Assembly (NCBI GenBank): GCA_041661665.1
Contig: JBAZTW010000026.1
Location: forward strand, 1 to 34,217
From: GWC2-45-44 sp041661665
GTDB lineage: Bacteria > Planctomycetota > Phycisphaerae > Sedimentisphaerales > UBA12454
Length of the DNA: 34,217 nt
Direction of reading: 5' to 3'
The notes under the pieces were generated by a model. It was given only the letters and a program-made list of their open reading frames with translations, made no database searches and was not told where the DNA came from. Position numbers and translations under genes: made by a program. Shown here one piece after another: positions 1-7,762 of the stretch. Position 1 is the stretch's first letter. The number at the start of each line of letters is the position of its first letter.

Positions 1-1
1 T

Positions 2-259
2 TTAAATAATACAGCCCCTTATGTTTCGCGAGGAGCGTACAAAATAAAATTACCGAAATCAGAGCGCATCGATATGCTTGCTGAATACATCCCCACCCAC
101 TACGATTGGAAGGGCCCGAAACTTTATCCTGTTTTCATAGTGAAACAAGGCAAAGGCCGCATCATTGTCTCAGAATTATGCACTTCTGCCTGGGATTCGG
201 ATCCTATAGCTGCACGCGTATTGACCAATCTTATGAAATTTGTGTTGGAAAAACCTTAA
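2..259 (+). CDS. C-terminal end of an unidentified protein, possibly glycoside-hydrolase related (5' truncated)
   Basis: The reading frame is open from base 2 and runs to a TAA at 257-259, so the gene begins before the window; the ATG at 74 is probably internal. About 85 residues are visible. The tail around QGKGRIIVSEL followed by DPIAARVLTNLMKFV resembles the C-terminal ends of large exported beta-galactosidase-like proteins of planctomycetes, where a GKGRI strand is followed by a final helix. That assignment is from memory of the family style, and no catalytic residue is visible. The gene lies 136 bases upstream of a large exported LamG protein, which fits a polysaccharide-related neighbourhood. 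Confidence 0.5.
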   Translation, partial: LNNTAPYVSRGAYKIKLPKSERIDMLAEYIPTHYDWKGPKLYPVFIVKQGKGRIIVSELCTSAWDSDPIAARVLTNLMKFVLEKP

Positions 260-395
260 TACCATCAAAGTGAATTATTTACTGGAAATGAAAAATTATG
301 AATGATAATGCAAGAATAAGCCAAACAGCGGACAATCACTTTTAACCGAACGAAAATGTAGAGTAATTTCTACTTTTGAAAAGATGAAGGTTAGT

Positions 396-3300
396 ATGAA
401 GAAAGAAGCGGTAAAATTTGTTGCAGCGATTGTTTTGTGTATGGTGTTCTTTTCGGCGAGTTCTCAGGCATCTGACTATTACTGGATGGATCCAGGTGTC
501 GCCGGCGACTACTCATGGAAGACTATACACAATTGGGGGAACTCATCGTATGTCGTGCTTGGTACTGTTCCAACCAGCAGCGCTGATGCGGCATTTATTT
601 ATAAGTCTAAAGAGTGTATTATTGGGACAGATATGGTTGGCGATGCCAAAGCAGTAGCCGCTAATGTGTATCTTGGCGGCGGTATCGCAAGCACCAATGC
701 TTTTTTAACCATCAAAGGCGAAGCAGCTTTTACTACCTCATTGAATTTAGGCTGGGCTGCTGCTGCCACAAATAGCAGAGGAACGTTGAATATCGAGCCT
801 GGCGCAGTGCTTACTGTTCCAATGTTTCTTGTTGGTGTTAACGGAACTTCTCCCGCTTACTCCACGATAGGCGATGTTAATATGCTGGGTGGTACTGTAA
901 ATCTAACAGCCACCGTTGCCCCAGCCCTGTCTATAGGCGCTAGTGCAAATGGAAACGGTATCCTGACCATGAACGGCGGGACAATAACTACTACGCATGC
1001 CGTTAGATGTGCTTGGGGAACGGCAGCAAAAGCAAAGTTGGTCATAAATAATGGCGCTTTTCTCAATGGCACCACCACGGGGACCAATACATATATTGGA
1101 GCGTATGGTTTAGGAGAGTTAGAAATAAATAGCGGCGGAAAGCTCAAAACACTCACTGGCGCTAGTGTACAAGTTGGCGTTTATGCGGCTGGCACTGGCC
1201 ATCTGACAATGAACGGAGGCGCCCTTGAGGTAGGCTCTAACTTGTATGTAAGCAATCAGAGTCCGAATGACAATTGGGTGCAGCTTAATAATGATGCAAA
1301 CGTCACGGTGGGAGGAGTATTATTTGTTGCAGCCGGTACTGCCGCTTCAAAAAGTAGGCTGACTATTACGGGCACATCACAGGTGAAAGTAACTGGAGCA
1401 ATAAATGTGGGTCATACGACGCCGACTACCGGCACTGCACTGATAGAGTTGCAGGGCGGAACATTAACGGGTGCGAACATAACTGTACCAACTGGTTTTG
1501 TGATTAATAGCGCTGGTAGAATAAACATTACTGGCGGTAAGTTGGTATTGCCTAAAATTCAGCTTTCTGTCGTCAACGGATATATTGCATCGGGTAGAAT
1601 ATACACCGGTTATGGCAGCAGCCGCTGCATTAATGTTGCGACGACGGCTACTCAGGTCATTGTAACTGCTGATCCAAGTATGTTAAAGTTGGCGTATAGT
1701 CCTTCTCCTACCGTCGGCAGTACGGTTATACCATGTGCCGATGCGAACATTGTATTTACATGGTTGTCGGGCGACGGCGCCGTCAGTCATAATGTTTATG
1801 GCGGCACTAATTTCAATGATGTCAACGATGCCAACACCAGTACGGCCGGGATATTCCAGGGAAATCAGTTGCTGGGCGATGAAACGTTTGAGTTAAATTC
1901 AAGCGTAATACCTGTAGGGCAGACGGTTTACTGGAGAATTGATGAAGTCGGCTCGACGACAACAACCAAGGGAAATGTTTGGAGTTTCACTCGCGAAGCC
2001 TTGATAGATAGTTTTGAGAGTTATATCACCGATGCTAACTTGCAGGCGGTGTGGGGGACTAACGCAATCCTGCAGATAGGTTCAGCGGCATATCCGGGTA
2101 CGTCCACCGTTGGCGGTCGCGGGACTCTTAATTTAAAGTCTATGGAGATTGACTATAATACTGTGAACGCTCCGTATGAGAAGAAAGTAACGCAGACGCT
2201 TGCCTGCCCGCAGGACCTTACCGCCGGTTCAGCAGCTAAATCGCTCGTTCTTTATTTCCACGCGGATAAGGGCAATACTCCTGAAGTTGTGTTCGTTGAG
2301 TTAGGCGATGGCACGAATACAGCCAGGGTATATTACAATTCCGGTGATCCGAACAGGATTACTGACTGTAGGGCATATTGGCAGTTTTTTGGCACCGCGC
2401 TTTCTGATTTCACGGGTATTGATCTTGCCAATATTACTTCAATATCGATAGGCGTAGGCGATGGCAGCGCCGCAGGCGGTGGAGCAGGCAAAGTCTATAT
2501 CGATGATGTCAGAGTGTATCCGTCTGCATGTTTTGCAAGCAAATCCGCCCCAATGGGAGATATCGTCTTCACCAACAGCGTTCCATATGCCGGTGGAGAT
2601 TTAGAGACTACCGTGACGGACTGTTTAGTTAATTTCTTTGACTTTGCGGGTCTTGCTATAAATTGGCAGCGGACAGGTGAAACGGTAACCGCCGTTGCGC
2701 CGTCGGATAGCAACCTCGTGCTCCGGTATGAATTCGAAGCTGGCAGCGGCACAACCGCGGCGGATTCTTCGGCCAATATGAATGATGGAGATATTAATTT
2801 TGAAGGAGACTGGGGTGTGCCAGGCATTAATGGCGGCACCGCTCTTTTCCACAACGGCGGAGTTTTCGTAACCCTGCCGGCTACCGCATTCAACACAATA
2901 ACCAATGAGATGACTTTTTCGACGTGGGTGCGTAATCCGCTTGGAGATGCCGGCAATACCAACATCGCTCATTACTTCGATGCAGGAAAAAACATCAATT
3001 CGTATGTCTTTTCAACCTATCTTAGCTGGAAGTCCGAGGCAGATAACTTGCTGCACGGCGTGCTTGTGTTCACTGCGAATGGCTGGGCGCCGCCGGTGCC
3101 GCCAGACCAGATAATCGTGGAAGGACGTTCTGAAAATTTCGCGGATGAGTGGAATCACTGGGCAGTAGTGGCAGATACCTCTAAAGGCATCCAGCGGATG
3201 TACTTCAACGGGATATTAATTGGTGAAAACCAGAATGCGTTCCAGTCGATTGCCGGCATAACTAAGGCAAAGATAGGCACCGCCGCATTCCATGACCGTT

Positions 3301-3497
3301 TCTTCCTTGGCTCTTCTGACGATTTCAGGCTTTATAACAGAGCTCTTTCGCATGCGGAAATTGTTTCCCTTGCAGGTAAAGCCAGCGTTGTTCAGCCATT
3401 GATTACGGCTGGGGACATCAACGGAGATAATACTGTTGATTTCAAAGACCTGTCGGTCATATTTGACAGTTGGGCTTCTGCGGTTTTATGGCCGTAA
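396..3497 (+). CDS. Large exported protein with beta-strand repeats, LamG domain and C-terminal dockerin-like segment
   Basis: About 1033 residues. I prefer the ATG at 396 because GAAGG lies 5 bases upstream of it; the in-frame ATG at 384 has no clear ribosome site. An N-terminal signal peptide (KK, then a hydrophobic run, cleavage near SSQA-SDYYW) is evident. Residues about 60-420 are glycine/threonine-rich with recurring LTMNGGT/LTMNGGA units, as in autotransporter-like beta-helix passengers. Residues about 430-535 look like a beta-sandwich (VYWRIDEV, VWSFTRE). Residues about 536-710 look like a second carbohydrate-binding-type domain ending IDDVRVYP. A LamG/concanavalin-like domain spans about 770-994 (LVLRYEFEAGSGTTAADSS). 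The C-terminus AGDINGDNTVDFKDLSVIF matches a dockerin-type calcium loop, with a partial copy near VNFFDFAGLAINW. Probable role: secreted or surface glycan binding. No catalytic residues recognised. Confidence 0.85.
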   Translation: MKKEAVKFVAAIVLCMVFFSASSQASDYYWMDPGVAGDYSWKTIHNWGNSSYVVLGTVPTSSADAAFIYKSKECIIGTDMVGDAKAVAANVYLGGGIASTNAFLTIKGEAAFTTSLNLGWAAAATNSRGTLNIEPGAVLTVPMFLVGVNGTSPAYSTIGDVNMLGGTVNLTATVAPALSIGASANGNGILTMNGGTITTTHAVRCAWGTAAKAKLVINNGAFLNGTTTGTNTYIGAYGLGELEINSGGKLKTLTGASVQVGVYAAGTGHLTMNGGALEVGSNLYVSNQSPNDNWVQLNNDANVTVGGVLFVAAGTAASKSRLTITGTSQVKVTGAINVGHTTPTTGTALIELQGGTLTGANITVPTGFVINSAGRINITGGKLVLPKIQLSVVNGYIASGRIYTGYGSSRCINVATTATQVIVTADPSMLKLAYSPSPTVGSTVIPCADANIVFTWLSGDGAVSHNVYGGTNFNDVNDANTSTAGIFQGNQLLGDETFELNSSVIPVGQTVYWRIDEVGSTTTTKGNVWSFTREALIDSFESYITDANLQAVWGTNAILQIGSAAYPGTSTVGGRGTLNLKSMEIDYNTVNAPYEKKVTQTLACPQDLTAGSAAKSLVLYFHADKGNTPEVVFVELGDGTNTARVYYNSGDPNRITDCRAYWQFFGTALSDFTGIDLANITSISIGVGDGSAAGGGAGKVYIDDVRVYPSACFASKSAPMGDIVFTNSVPYAGGDLETTVTDCLVNFFDFAGLAINWQRTGETVTAVAPSDSNLVLRYEFEAGSGTTAADSSANMNDGDINFEGDWGVPGINGGTALFHNGGVFVTLPATAFNTITNEMTFSTWVRNPLGDAGNTNIAHYFDAGKNINSYVFSTYLSWKSEADNLLHGVLVFTANGWAPPVPPDQIIVEGRSENFADEWNHWAVVADTSKGIQRMYFNGILIGENQNAFQSIAGITKAKIGTAAFHDRFFLGSSDDFRLYNRALSHAEIVSLAGKASVVQPLITAGDINGDNTVDFKDLSVIFDSWASAVLWP

Positions 3498-3530
3498 GCG
3501 TTTAGTTTAGTTTAGTTTGATTGTTAATAA

Positions 3531-3567
3531 GCAGGCGTTGGGCAGTTTTGTCCAATGCCTGCTTTTT
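3531..3567 (+). terminator. Intrinsic terminator after the LamG protein
   Basis: An 11-bp stem, GCAGGCGTTGG at 3531-3541 pairing with CCAATGCCTGC at 3552-3562 (one G-T wobble), is followed directly by five T at 3563-3567. It ends the LamG gene transcript and also argues against the longer upstream start (3555) of the next gene, which would lie inside this hairpin. Confidence 0.85.
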
Positions 3568-3617
3568 GTAAAATACAGGTTCTAAAATGGAGTGTTTGGG
3601 TTGATAAGGATATGAGA

Positions 3618-4454
3618 ATGGAAATAAAAATGAAAAAAGCATTTACGTTGGTTGAACTTTTGGTGGTCATATCGATAATTGCCCTCCTGTTGTCTATTAT
3701 GATGCCTGCCCTGCAAAAGGCAAAAAAACTTGGTCAGAGCAGTATCTGTTTGGCGAATATTCGACAGATAGCGGTGGCATATCAGTGTTATTCGATAGAG
3801 AATAACGGAAAGCTCATGCCATCGCGGATAAGACAGGGCAGAAAAACCGCATGGGTACAATTTCCTCAGGATAAATATGGGAATAATAAATGGTCTCTAA
3901 CAAAACAGGGAACCCTTGAGGAAAGGATATTCGGAATTACAGCGGGGCTTATGTACCCTTATCTGAAGACTATAAAAGTATATTATTGCTCGGGTGATCT
4001 GAGAATGGTAGAGGGGACGCACGCGGAACGCAGCTATTCGATGATTGGATGTTTGAACGGATGGAGTAATGATGTGCCGGCTGAACAGTATATGTATGAC
4101 CGTCAGATAAGAAAAATGGATGAAATCAAATCCACTTCAACCTCTTATATGCTGGTTGAAGAGGCTGATTCACGAGGCTTCAATATGACCTGGTGGTCGC
4201 TCGTTGCTCCTGAGCATGGCGCGAATCCTCCAATGTGGTGGAATCCTTTAGCTGTATTACATGGCGACAGCAGCACTATAGCATTTTGTGATGGCCATGC
4301 CAGGTTATATAAATGGAGAGAAAAATTGACATTATCTCTGGCCAAAAAGCAAATGTTGCCGGGCGAAATGTATGGAGCCACCCCTGTCCCGGATGGTCAA
4401 AAGCGTGACATAGACTTTATGTACGATGGCTGGGCATACAGATATAACCCCTAA
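3618..4454 (+). CDS. Type II secretion pseudopilin-like protein with H-X9-DG motif
   Basis: 278 residues from the ATG at 3618, chosen because AAGGA at 3606-3610 lies 7 bases upstream. The N-terminus KMKKAFTLVELLVV, followed by a hydrophobic helix to about residue 30, is the class III/prepilin signal, cleaved by prepilin peptidase and N-methylated at Phe. The residue before the Phe is Ala rather than the usual Gly. Near residue 215 the segment HGDSSTIAFCDG is an exact H-X9-DG signature. This marks a family greatly expanded in Planctomycetota, usually annotated as prepilin-type or DUF1559-like. Expected location is the inner membrane/periplasm as a pseudopilus component. It follows a secreted LamG protein, a frequent pairing in this group; a direct partnership is inference. 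Confidence 0.85.
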   Translation: MEIKMKKAFTLVELLVVISIIALLLSIMMPALQKAKKLGQSSICLANIRQIAVAYQCYSIENNGKLMPSRIRQGRKTAWVQFPQDKYGNNKWSLTKQGTLEERIFGITAGLMYPYLKTIKVYYCSGDLRMVEGTHAERSYSMIGCLNGWSNDVPAEQYMYDRQIRKMDEIKSTSTSYMLVEEADSRGFNMTWWSLVAPEHGANPPMWWNPLAVLHGDSSTIAFCDGHARLYKWREKLTLSLAKKQMLPGEMYGATPVPDGQKRDIDFMYDGWAYRYNP

Positions 4455-4458
4455 AAAT

Positions 4459-4479
4459 CCTGATTAACAGGCTTTTTTT
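4459..4479 (+). terminator. Weak terminator-like hairpin after the pseudopilin gene
   Basis: CCTG at 4459-4462 pairs with CAGG at 4468-4471 over a 5-base loop, followed by C and seven T (4473-4479). The stem is short, so its strength as a terminator is uncertain. Confidence 0.45.
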
Positions 4480-4548
4480 ATAACCGTCACGGGCTCAAGC
4501 GGCAACCTATCTCGTTGGCCTGTCCGCTATAGCTGGCTTTGTGGTTAT
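4480..4548 (+). promoter_or_regulatory. Possible structured leader upstream of the MgtC-family gene
   Basis: ATAACC at 4480-4485 can pair with GGTTAT at 4543-4548, enclosing AGCGG (4498-4502) with CCGCT (4524-4528) and a small CAAC/GTTG hairpin (4503-4506 with 4514-4517). A further 6-bp inverted repeat, ATCGGC/GCCGAT, lies at 4560-4595. The region is 90-160 bases before the mgtC-like start. It does not match a riboswitch class I know, and pairing by eye is weak evidence. Confidence 0.2.
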
Positions 4549-4638
4549 CTTCCGTCCACATCGGCAATTTCTTTTATTTCTTGTCCATCGCCGATTTATT
4601 TGTACAATATACCAGCATAATTTAAGGAAAATAAAGGT

Positions 4639-5049
4639 ATGGAAGCAAATTGGCAGAATATCTTATCGCTGGCAATTTCCGCAATTCTCGGCAGCATTAT
4701 AGGTTATGAACGGCACATCCACGACAAGCCCGCAGGGGTGCGTACAAACGCATTGATTTGTCTCGGCTCCTGTGTTTTTACGATTATTTCGACAAATTTG
4801 TCCGGCTCGGACTCCGGCAGAATAGCAGCGCAAATCGTTACAGGCATTGGCTTTTTGGGTGCAGGGGCTATAATTCAAAGCGGCGGAAGCGTCCACGGCC
4901 TGACCACTGCTGCGAGCATATGGATTGTTGCAGCTATCGGGATGGCCTGCGGGGCAAAAATGTATTTTATCGCCTTAATCGCCGCTGCTATAACGTTGAT
5001 TGTCCTGCTTTTACTGCCGCCGATTGAAAAAAAAATCAATAACAAGTAA
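4639..5049 (+). CDS. mgtC: MgtC/SapB family inner-membrane protein (short form)
   Basis: 136 residues with about four hydrophobic segments. Family features are visible in order: the N-terminal GSIIGYERHIHDKPAGVRTN block, GIGFLGAGAII near residue 75, and GLTTAASIWIVAAIGMACG near residue 90. This is only the membrane domain; the C-terminal ACT-like domain of Salmonella MgtC is absent, as in many short SapB-type members. Family members are linked to survival in low magnesium, and some inhibit F-type ATP synthase. Here the gene sits directly upstream of the F-ATPase operon, which may or may not be meaningful. AAGG (4624-4627) or AAAGG (4633-4637) serves the ATG. The gene symbol is used at family level. 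Confidence 0.85.
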   Translation: MEANWQNILSLAISAILGSIIGYERHIHDKPAGVRTNALICLGSCVFTIISTNLSGSDSGRIAAQIVTGIGFLGAGAIIQSGGSVHGLTTAASIWIVAAIGMACGAKMYFIALIAAAITLIVLLLLPPIEKKINNK

Positions 5050-5066
5050 AAAACGCGGTTTTTTAC
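5046..5066 (+). terminator. Perfect A/T-rich hairpin at the mgtC stop codon
   Basis: GTAAAAAAC (5046-5054) and GTTTTTTAC (5058-5066) form a perfect 9-bp inverted repeat around a 3-base loop and include the stop codon. The descending arm is T-rich, as in a terminator, but the stem has only two G-C pairs. Confidence 0.4.
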
Positions 5067-5206
5067 GACAGACGGTACAAAATCATTCTGGATATTTCTT
5101 CTATTATTTACTCTCCGTTTTGTCGATTAACTTTTATGTTGACTTATCCGGCTTTCAGCATAAGCTGTTGGCCTTTGTAATCTCTTAATTTTAGGTAGAT
5201 TGGTTA

Positions 5207-5431
5207 GTGGAAACACCCGGTGACCAAAAAAATCGGCAGTTGCCTTCTAAATTGCTTGGGGCAGGGCTTGAGTTCGGTGGCGTGATTGCCGTGTTCTCTT
5301 ACATTGGCTATCGGTTAGACGAGGCCTTGAATACAAGTTTCCCCTATTTTTTACTTGGCGGATTCTTTTTGAGTTTTACCGGTATGCTGTATCTGCTCTT
5401 TAAAGAAACACGGGATACACGGCGAAAATAA
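5207..5431 (+). CDS. atpI: ATP synthase accessory protein, AtpI/AtpQ-like (F0F1-ATPase gene 1 family)
   Basis: 74 residues with two membrane helices, the first from about residue 18 (GAGLEFGGVIAVFSYIGYRLDE) and the second from about residue 45 (YFLLGGFFLSFTGMLYLLF), then a basic tail. The GxGLEF...GYxLD pattern and the final FKET-rich end are typical of the small protein encoded first in bacterial atp operons, thought to help c-ring assembly or ion supply. The start is a GTG at 5207 with only a weak upstream AGG at 5193-5195. It is the first gene of the ATP synthase operon, 42 bases before subunit a. The stretch 5067-5206 presumably carries the operon promoter, but I see no convincing -35/-10 pair. 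Confidence 0.8.
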   Translation: METPGDQKNRQLPSKLLGAGLEFGGVIAVFSYIGYRLDEALNTSFPYFLLGGFFLSFTGMLYLLFKETRDTRRK

Positions 5432-5473
5432 AAACCACAGACTGGTGAATTTTTTAATAGAAAACAGGAAATC

Positions 5474-6307
5474 TTGAGTCTTCTAAATTTACACAATAGC
5501 GTTTTATGCGAGTTTAATCCGCTTAAGCCGGTTCTGTCGGTGCCGCTGTTCAGTTTTTACATCGGCGGCCATCAGATAGTCGTCAGCAACCATATGTTTT
5601 CGATAACCCTGGCAACGGTGCTGCTGCTGCTGGTGTTTCTGCTGACGGCCAGGCGAAAAGCCGGCCTCGTACCAAAAGGCTTCCAAAATCTTATAGAGTC
5701 GGTTTGTGTGTATTTACGCGACCAGATGGCCAGGCCTATTCTGGGAGAAAACACCGACAGATTTATAGGTTTTATCTGGACACTGTTTTTCTTTATATTA
5801 ACTCTGAACCTGCTCGGTATAGTGCCTACTGAAATGATTATACATTTGGCGACAGGCAAAGAAAACCACTTCGGCGGTCCTGCCACAGCTAATATCTGGA
5901 TTACCGGAGGCTTGGCTATGATTTCGTTTTTCGTAATTCACGCGGCAGGCATAAAACAGCAGGGACTTCGCCATTATATAGTAAATTTTGCGCCCAAAGT
6001 GCCGTGGCCTATGATTCTTCCCATATATGCACTTGAACTTATAAGCACGCTTGTAAGGCCTTTCGCGTTGACTATACGTCTTTTCGCCAACATTTTTGCC
6101 GGCCATATAGTGATAATAACACTTTTGGGGATGATACTTATTTTTAAAAATTACGGCGTGGCTGTTGCTTCAATAACAACAGTCGCTTCAATAACGGCAG
6201 TAGTGCTAATGTCTTTTCTCGAAATTTTTGTAGCGTTTTTGCAGGCATATATTTTTGTGTTTCTGACAACTGTATTTATGGGCTTTTCGGTAACACCTGA
6301 ACATTAA
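5474..6307 (+). CDS. atpB: F-type ATP synthase subunit a
   Basis: 277 residues, a polytopic membrane subunit forming the ion half-channels of F0. The essential arginine corresponding to E. coli Arg210 is Arg202 in TIRLFANIFAGH, preceded by the usual LELISTLVRPFAL helix. The N-terminal segment has the NHMFSITLATVLLLL first helix, followed by the PKGFQNLIE loop common in the family. The start is a TTG at 5474 with AGGAA at 5466-5470 (spacing only 3). The first in-frame ATG is at residue 41, inside the first helix, so a shorter start is unlikely. It is followed by subunit c after 34 bases. Confidence 0.95.
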   Translation: MSLLNLHNSVLCEFNPLKPVLSVPLFSFYIGGHQIVVSNHMFSITLATVLLLLVFLLTARRKAGLVPKGFQNLIESVCVYLRDQMARPILGENTDRFIGFIWTLFFFILTLNLLGIVPTEMIIHLATGKENHFGGPATANIWITGGLAMISFFVIHAAGIKQQGLRHYIVNFAPKVPWPMILPIYALELISTLVRPFALTIRLFANIFAGHIVIITLLGMILIFKNYGVAVASITTVASITAVVLMSFLEIFVAFLQAYIFVFLTTVFMGFSVTPEH

Positions 6308-6341
6308 AAACATTTTAATATTTTTTTGGAGATTTGATTTT

Positions 6342-6611
6342 ATGGAAGGTTTAACAGGTATGACACTGGCGCTGGCACAAGGCGGAAACGGTCTGGCAAT
6401 TTTTGGAGCGGTAATTGGATGCGGTATGATAATTATCGGCGCAGGTTTCGGCATCAGCCTAATCGGCGGCAAAGCTCTGGAATCACAGGCAAGGCAGCCG
6501 GAAAACAGCGGACGACTGTTTCAGACGATGATTATCGCGGCAGCCCTAATCGAAGGCGTTACGTTTTTTGCGCTGTTAGTCTGTTTTCTTGCCGTTTTCT
6601 GGTCAAAATAA
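6342..6611 (+). CDS. atpE: F-type ATP synthase subunit c (proteolipid)
   Basis: 89 residues forming two membrane helices joined by the polar loop GKALESQARQPE (residues 43-54). The ion-binding carboxylate is Glu71 in helix 2 (AALIEGVTFF). The position of the Na+-ligand Gln of Ilyobacter subunit c holds Ile38 (GAGFGISL), and the residue after Glu71 is Gly rather than Ser/Thr. The Na+ signature is therefore absent and H+ coupling is inferred. TGGAG at 6327-6331 lies 10 bases before the ATG. It stands between subunits a and b, as in classical operons. Confidence 0.95.
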   Translation: MEGLTGMTLALAQGGNGLAIFGAVIGCGMIIIGAGFGISLIGGKALESQARQPENSGRLFQTMIIAAALIEGVTFFALLVCFLAVFWSK

Positions 6612-6623
6612 AAGAGTCTTAAA

Positions 6624-7202
6624 ATGAACAAAAAAATAACGGCAGGTTTGACAATCCTTTTTGCCGCGGCGGTCGTATTGGGTTCGGAAGAATCAGGCCA
6701 GTCCGGCCAGCAGGGCATTTTCGACGGCTCGATGGCGGAAGCTATCTGGGCGGTAATTGCGTTTTTAGTTTTGCTGATTGTCCTGGGCAAAGTCGCCTGG
6801 AAGCCTTTGCTGAAGGCTCTACAAAAAAGAGAGGACACCATAAAAGAGCAGTTAGCTGCCGCTGAAAACGCCCGGCTGAAAGCTGAAAAGATGCTCGATG
6901 AGTATAAAAAACGCGAAATAGAACTTATCGAGAAGGTAACGATTCGAGCGTACCAGATAGAAAAAGACAGCATAGAAAAAGCCGGTAAAGAAGCTACGAT
7001 AATGAAAGAGCACGCGATATCAGAAATTAACGCTGCGAAAGATGCGGCTTGTCAGCAATTGTGGCAGCATGTCGGAGATATGGTTCTTGCGCTCGGTCAG
7101 GAAGTAATTGGACGTTCGATTACGACAGACGACAACAGCAGGCTTATCAGTGAGGCGACAGAAAAACTTCGTTCGGAACAATCTGCGGAAGCATCACAAT
7201 GA
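6624..7202 (+). CDS. atpF: F-type ATP synthase subunit b
   Basis: 192 residues: a signal-peptide-like hydrophobic N-terminus (to about residue 20), a short polar Gln/Gly-rich stretch, one membrane helix (AEAIWAVIAFLVLLIVLGKV, about residues 38-57), then the long charged coiled coil of the peripheral stalk. The N-terminal extension, longer than in E. coli, is common in deep-branching bacteria and is probably cleaved. AAGAG at 6612-6616 is 7 bases before the ATG. The stop overlaps the delta start as ATGA at 7199-7202, indicating translational coupling. Confidence 0.93.
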   Translation: MNKKITAGLTILFAAAVVLGSEESGQSGQQGIFDGSMAEAIWAVIAFLVLLIVLGKVAWKPLLKALQKREDTIKEQLAAAENARLKAEKMLDEYKKREIELIEKVTIRAYQIEKDSIEKAGKEATIMKEHAISEINAAKDAACQQLWQHVGDMVLALGQEVIGRSITTDDNSRLISEATEKLRSEQSAEASQ

Positions 7203-7762
7203 ATACGTCTGATATGTCCTGTCAAATAGCTGATGTCTATTCTAAATCGCTCTTTGAAATTGCTTTGCAGCGGCAGACAATTGAAGCGGCTAAGGACAGT
7301 ATGGACATAATCGATGAACTGATAATGTCTCAGGAGTCCTTTATTGGCTTTATGACATCGCCATACTTTCCGTCCGAACAAAAACAGACGCTTGCAGAGA
7401 AAATTTTCGGCGGCAGGATTGATGGATTAACATTTAATTTTCTATCCGCGGTTATAGCGCATCACAGGACAGAGTTTTTGCCGGCCATTATAGCAGAATA
7501 CAACAGGCTGTACCGCAGATATCATAAGTATCTTGATATTCTCGTAACCGTTTCGCAGCCGCTGGATTGGGGAGAAATGGAAGCCCTTAAAAGTTCTATG
7601 TCCCAGATGTCGCCAGGCGGCAGAGTAACGCTGAATACGGATGTGGACCCGTCAATAATCGGCGGAACAATTATTCGCTGCAATGATATCGTTATCGACA
7701 ATTCCGTCAAAAAACGGCTGCGATCCGCCGTTGAGACAATAATGTCAGGAAAATGTTTATGA
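7199..7762 (+). CDS. atpH: F-type ATP synthase subunit delta
   Basis: 187 residues, the OSCP/delta family member that joins the b stalk to the alpha3beta3 head. The N-terminal helical domain begins with the typical ADVYSKSLFEIALQ stretch. The C-terminal domain ends with the family signature around DVDPSIIGGTIIRCNDIVIDNSVKKRL. It starts in an ATGA overlap with atpF, and its TGA at 7760-7762 overlaps the preferred atpA ATG at 7759. Confidence 0.93.
   Translation: MNTSDMSCQIADVYSKSLFEIALQRQTIEAAKDSMDIIDELIMSQESFIGFMTSPYFPSEQKQTLAEKIFGGRIDGLTFNFLSAVIAHHRTEFLPAIIAEYNRLYRRYHKYLDILVTVSQPLDWGEMEALKSSMSQMSPGGRVTLNTDVDPSIIGGTIIRCNDIVIDNSVKKRLRSAVETIMSGKCL

Noticed and set aside
348..361. Partial match (GAACGAAAATGTAG) to the enhancer motif before the LamG protein
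   Set aside because: Only the right half fits, there is no second copy 30 bp away, and no -24/-12 promoter follows.
5000..5188. Small open frame between mgtC and atpI
   Set aside because: It starts inside mgtC in another frame, has no ribosome site and no recognisable composition; it runs through the hairpin at the mgtC stop.
6342..6611. Possible Na+-translocating ATP synthase
   Set aside because: The Na+ ligand positions hold Ile and Gly, and the gene order is the classical F-type order, not the N-ATPase order.
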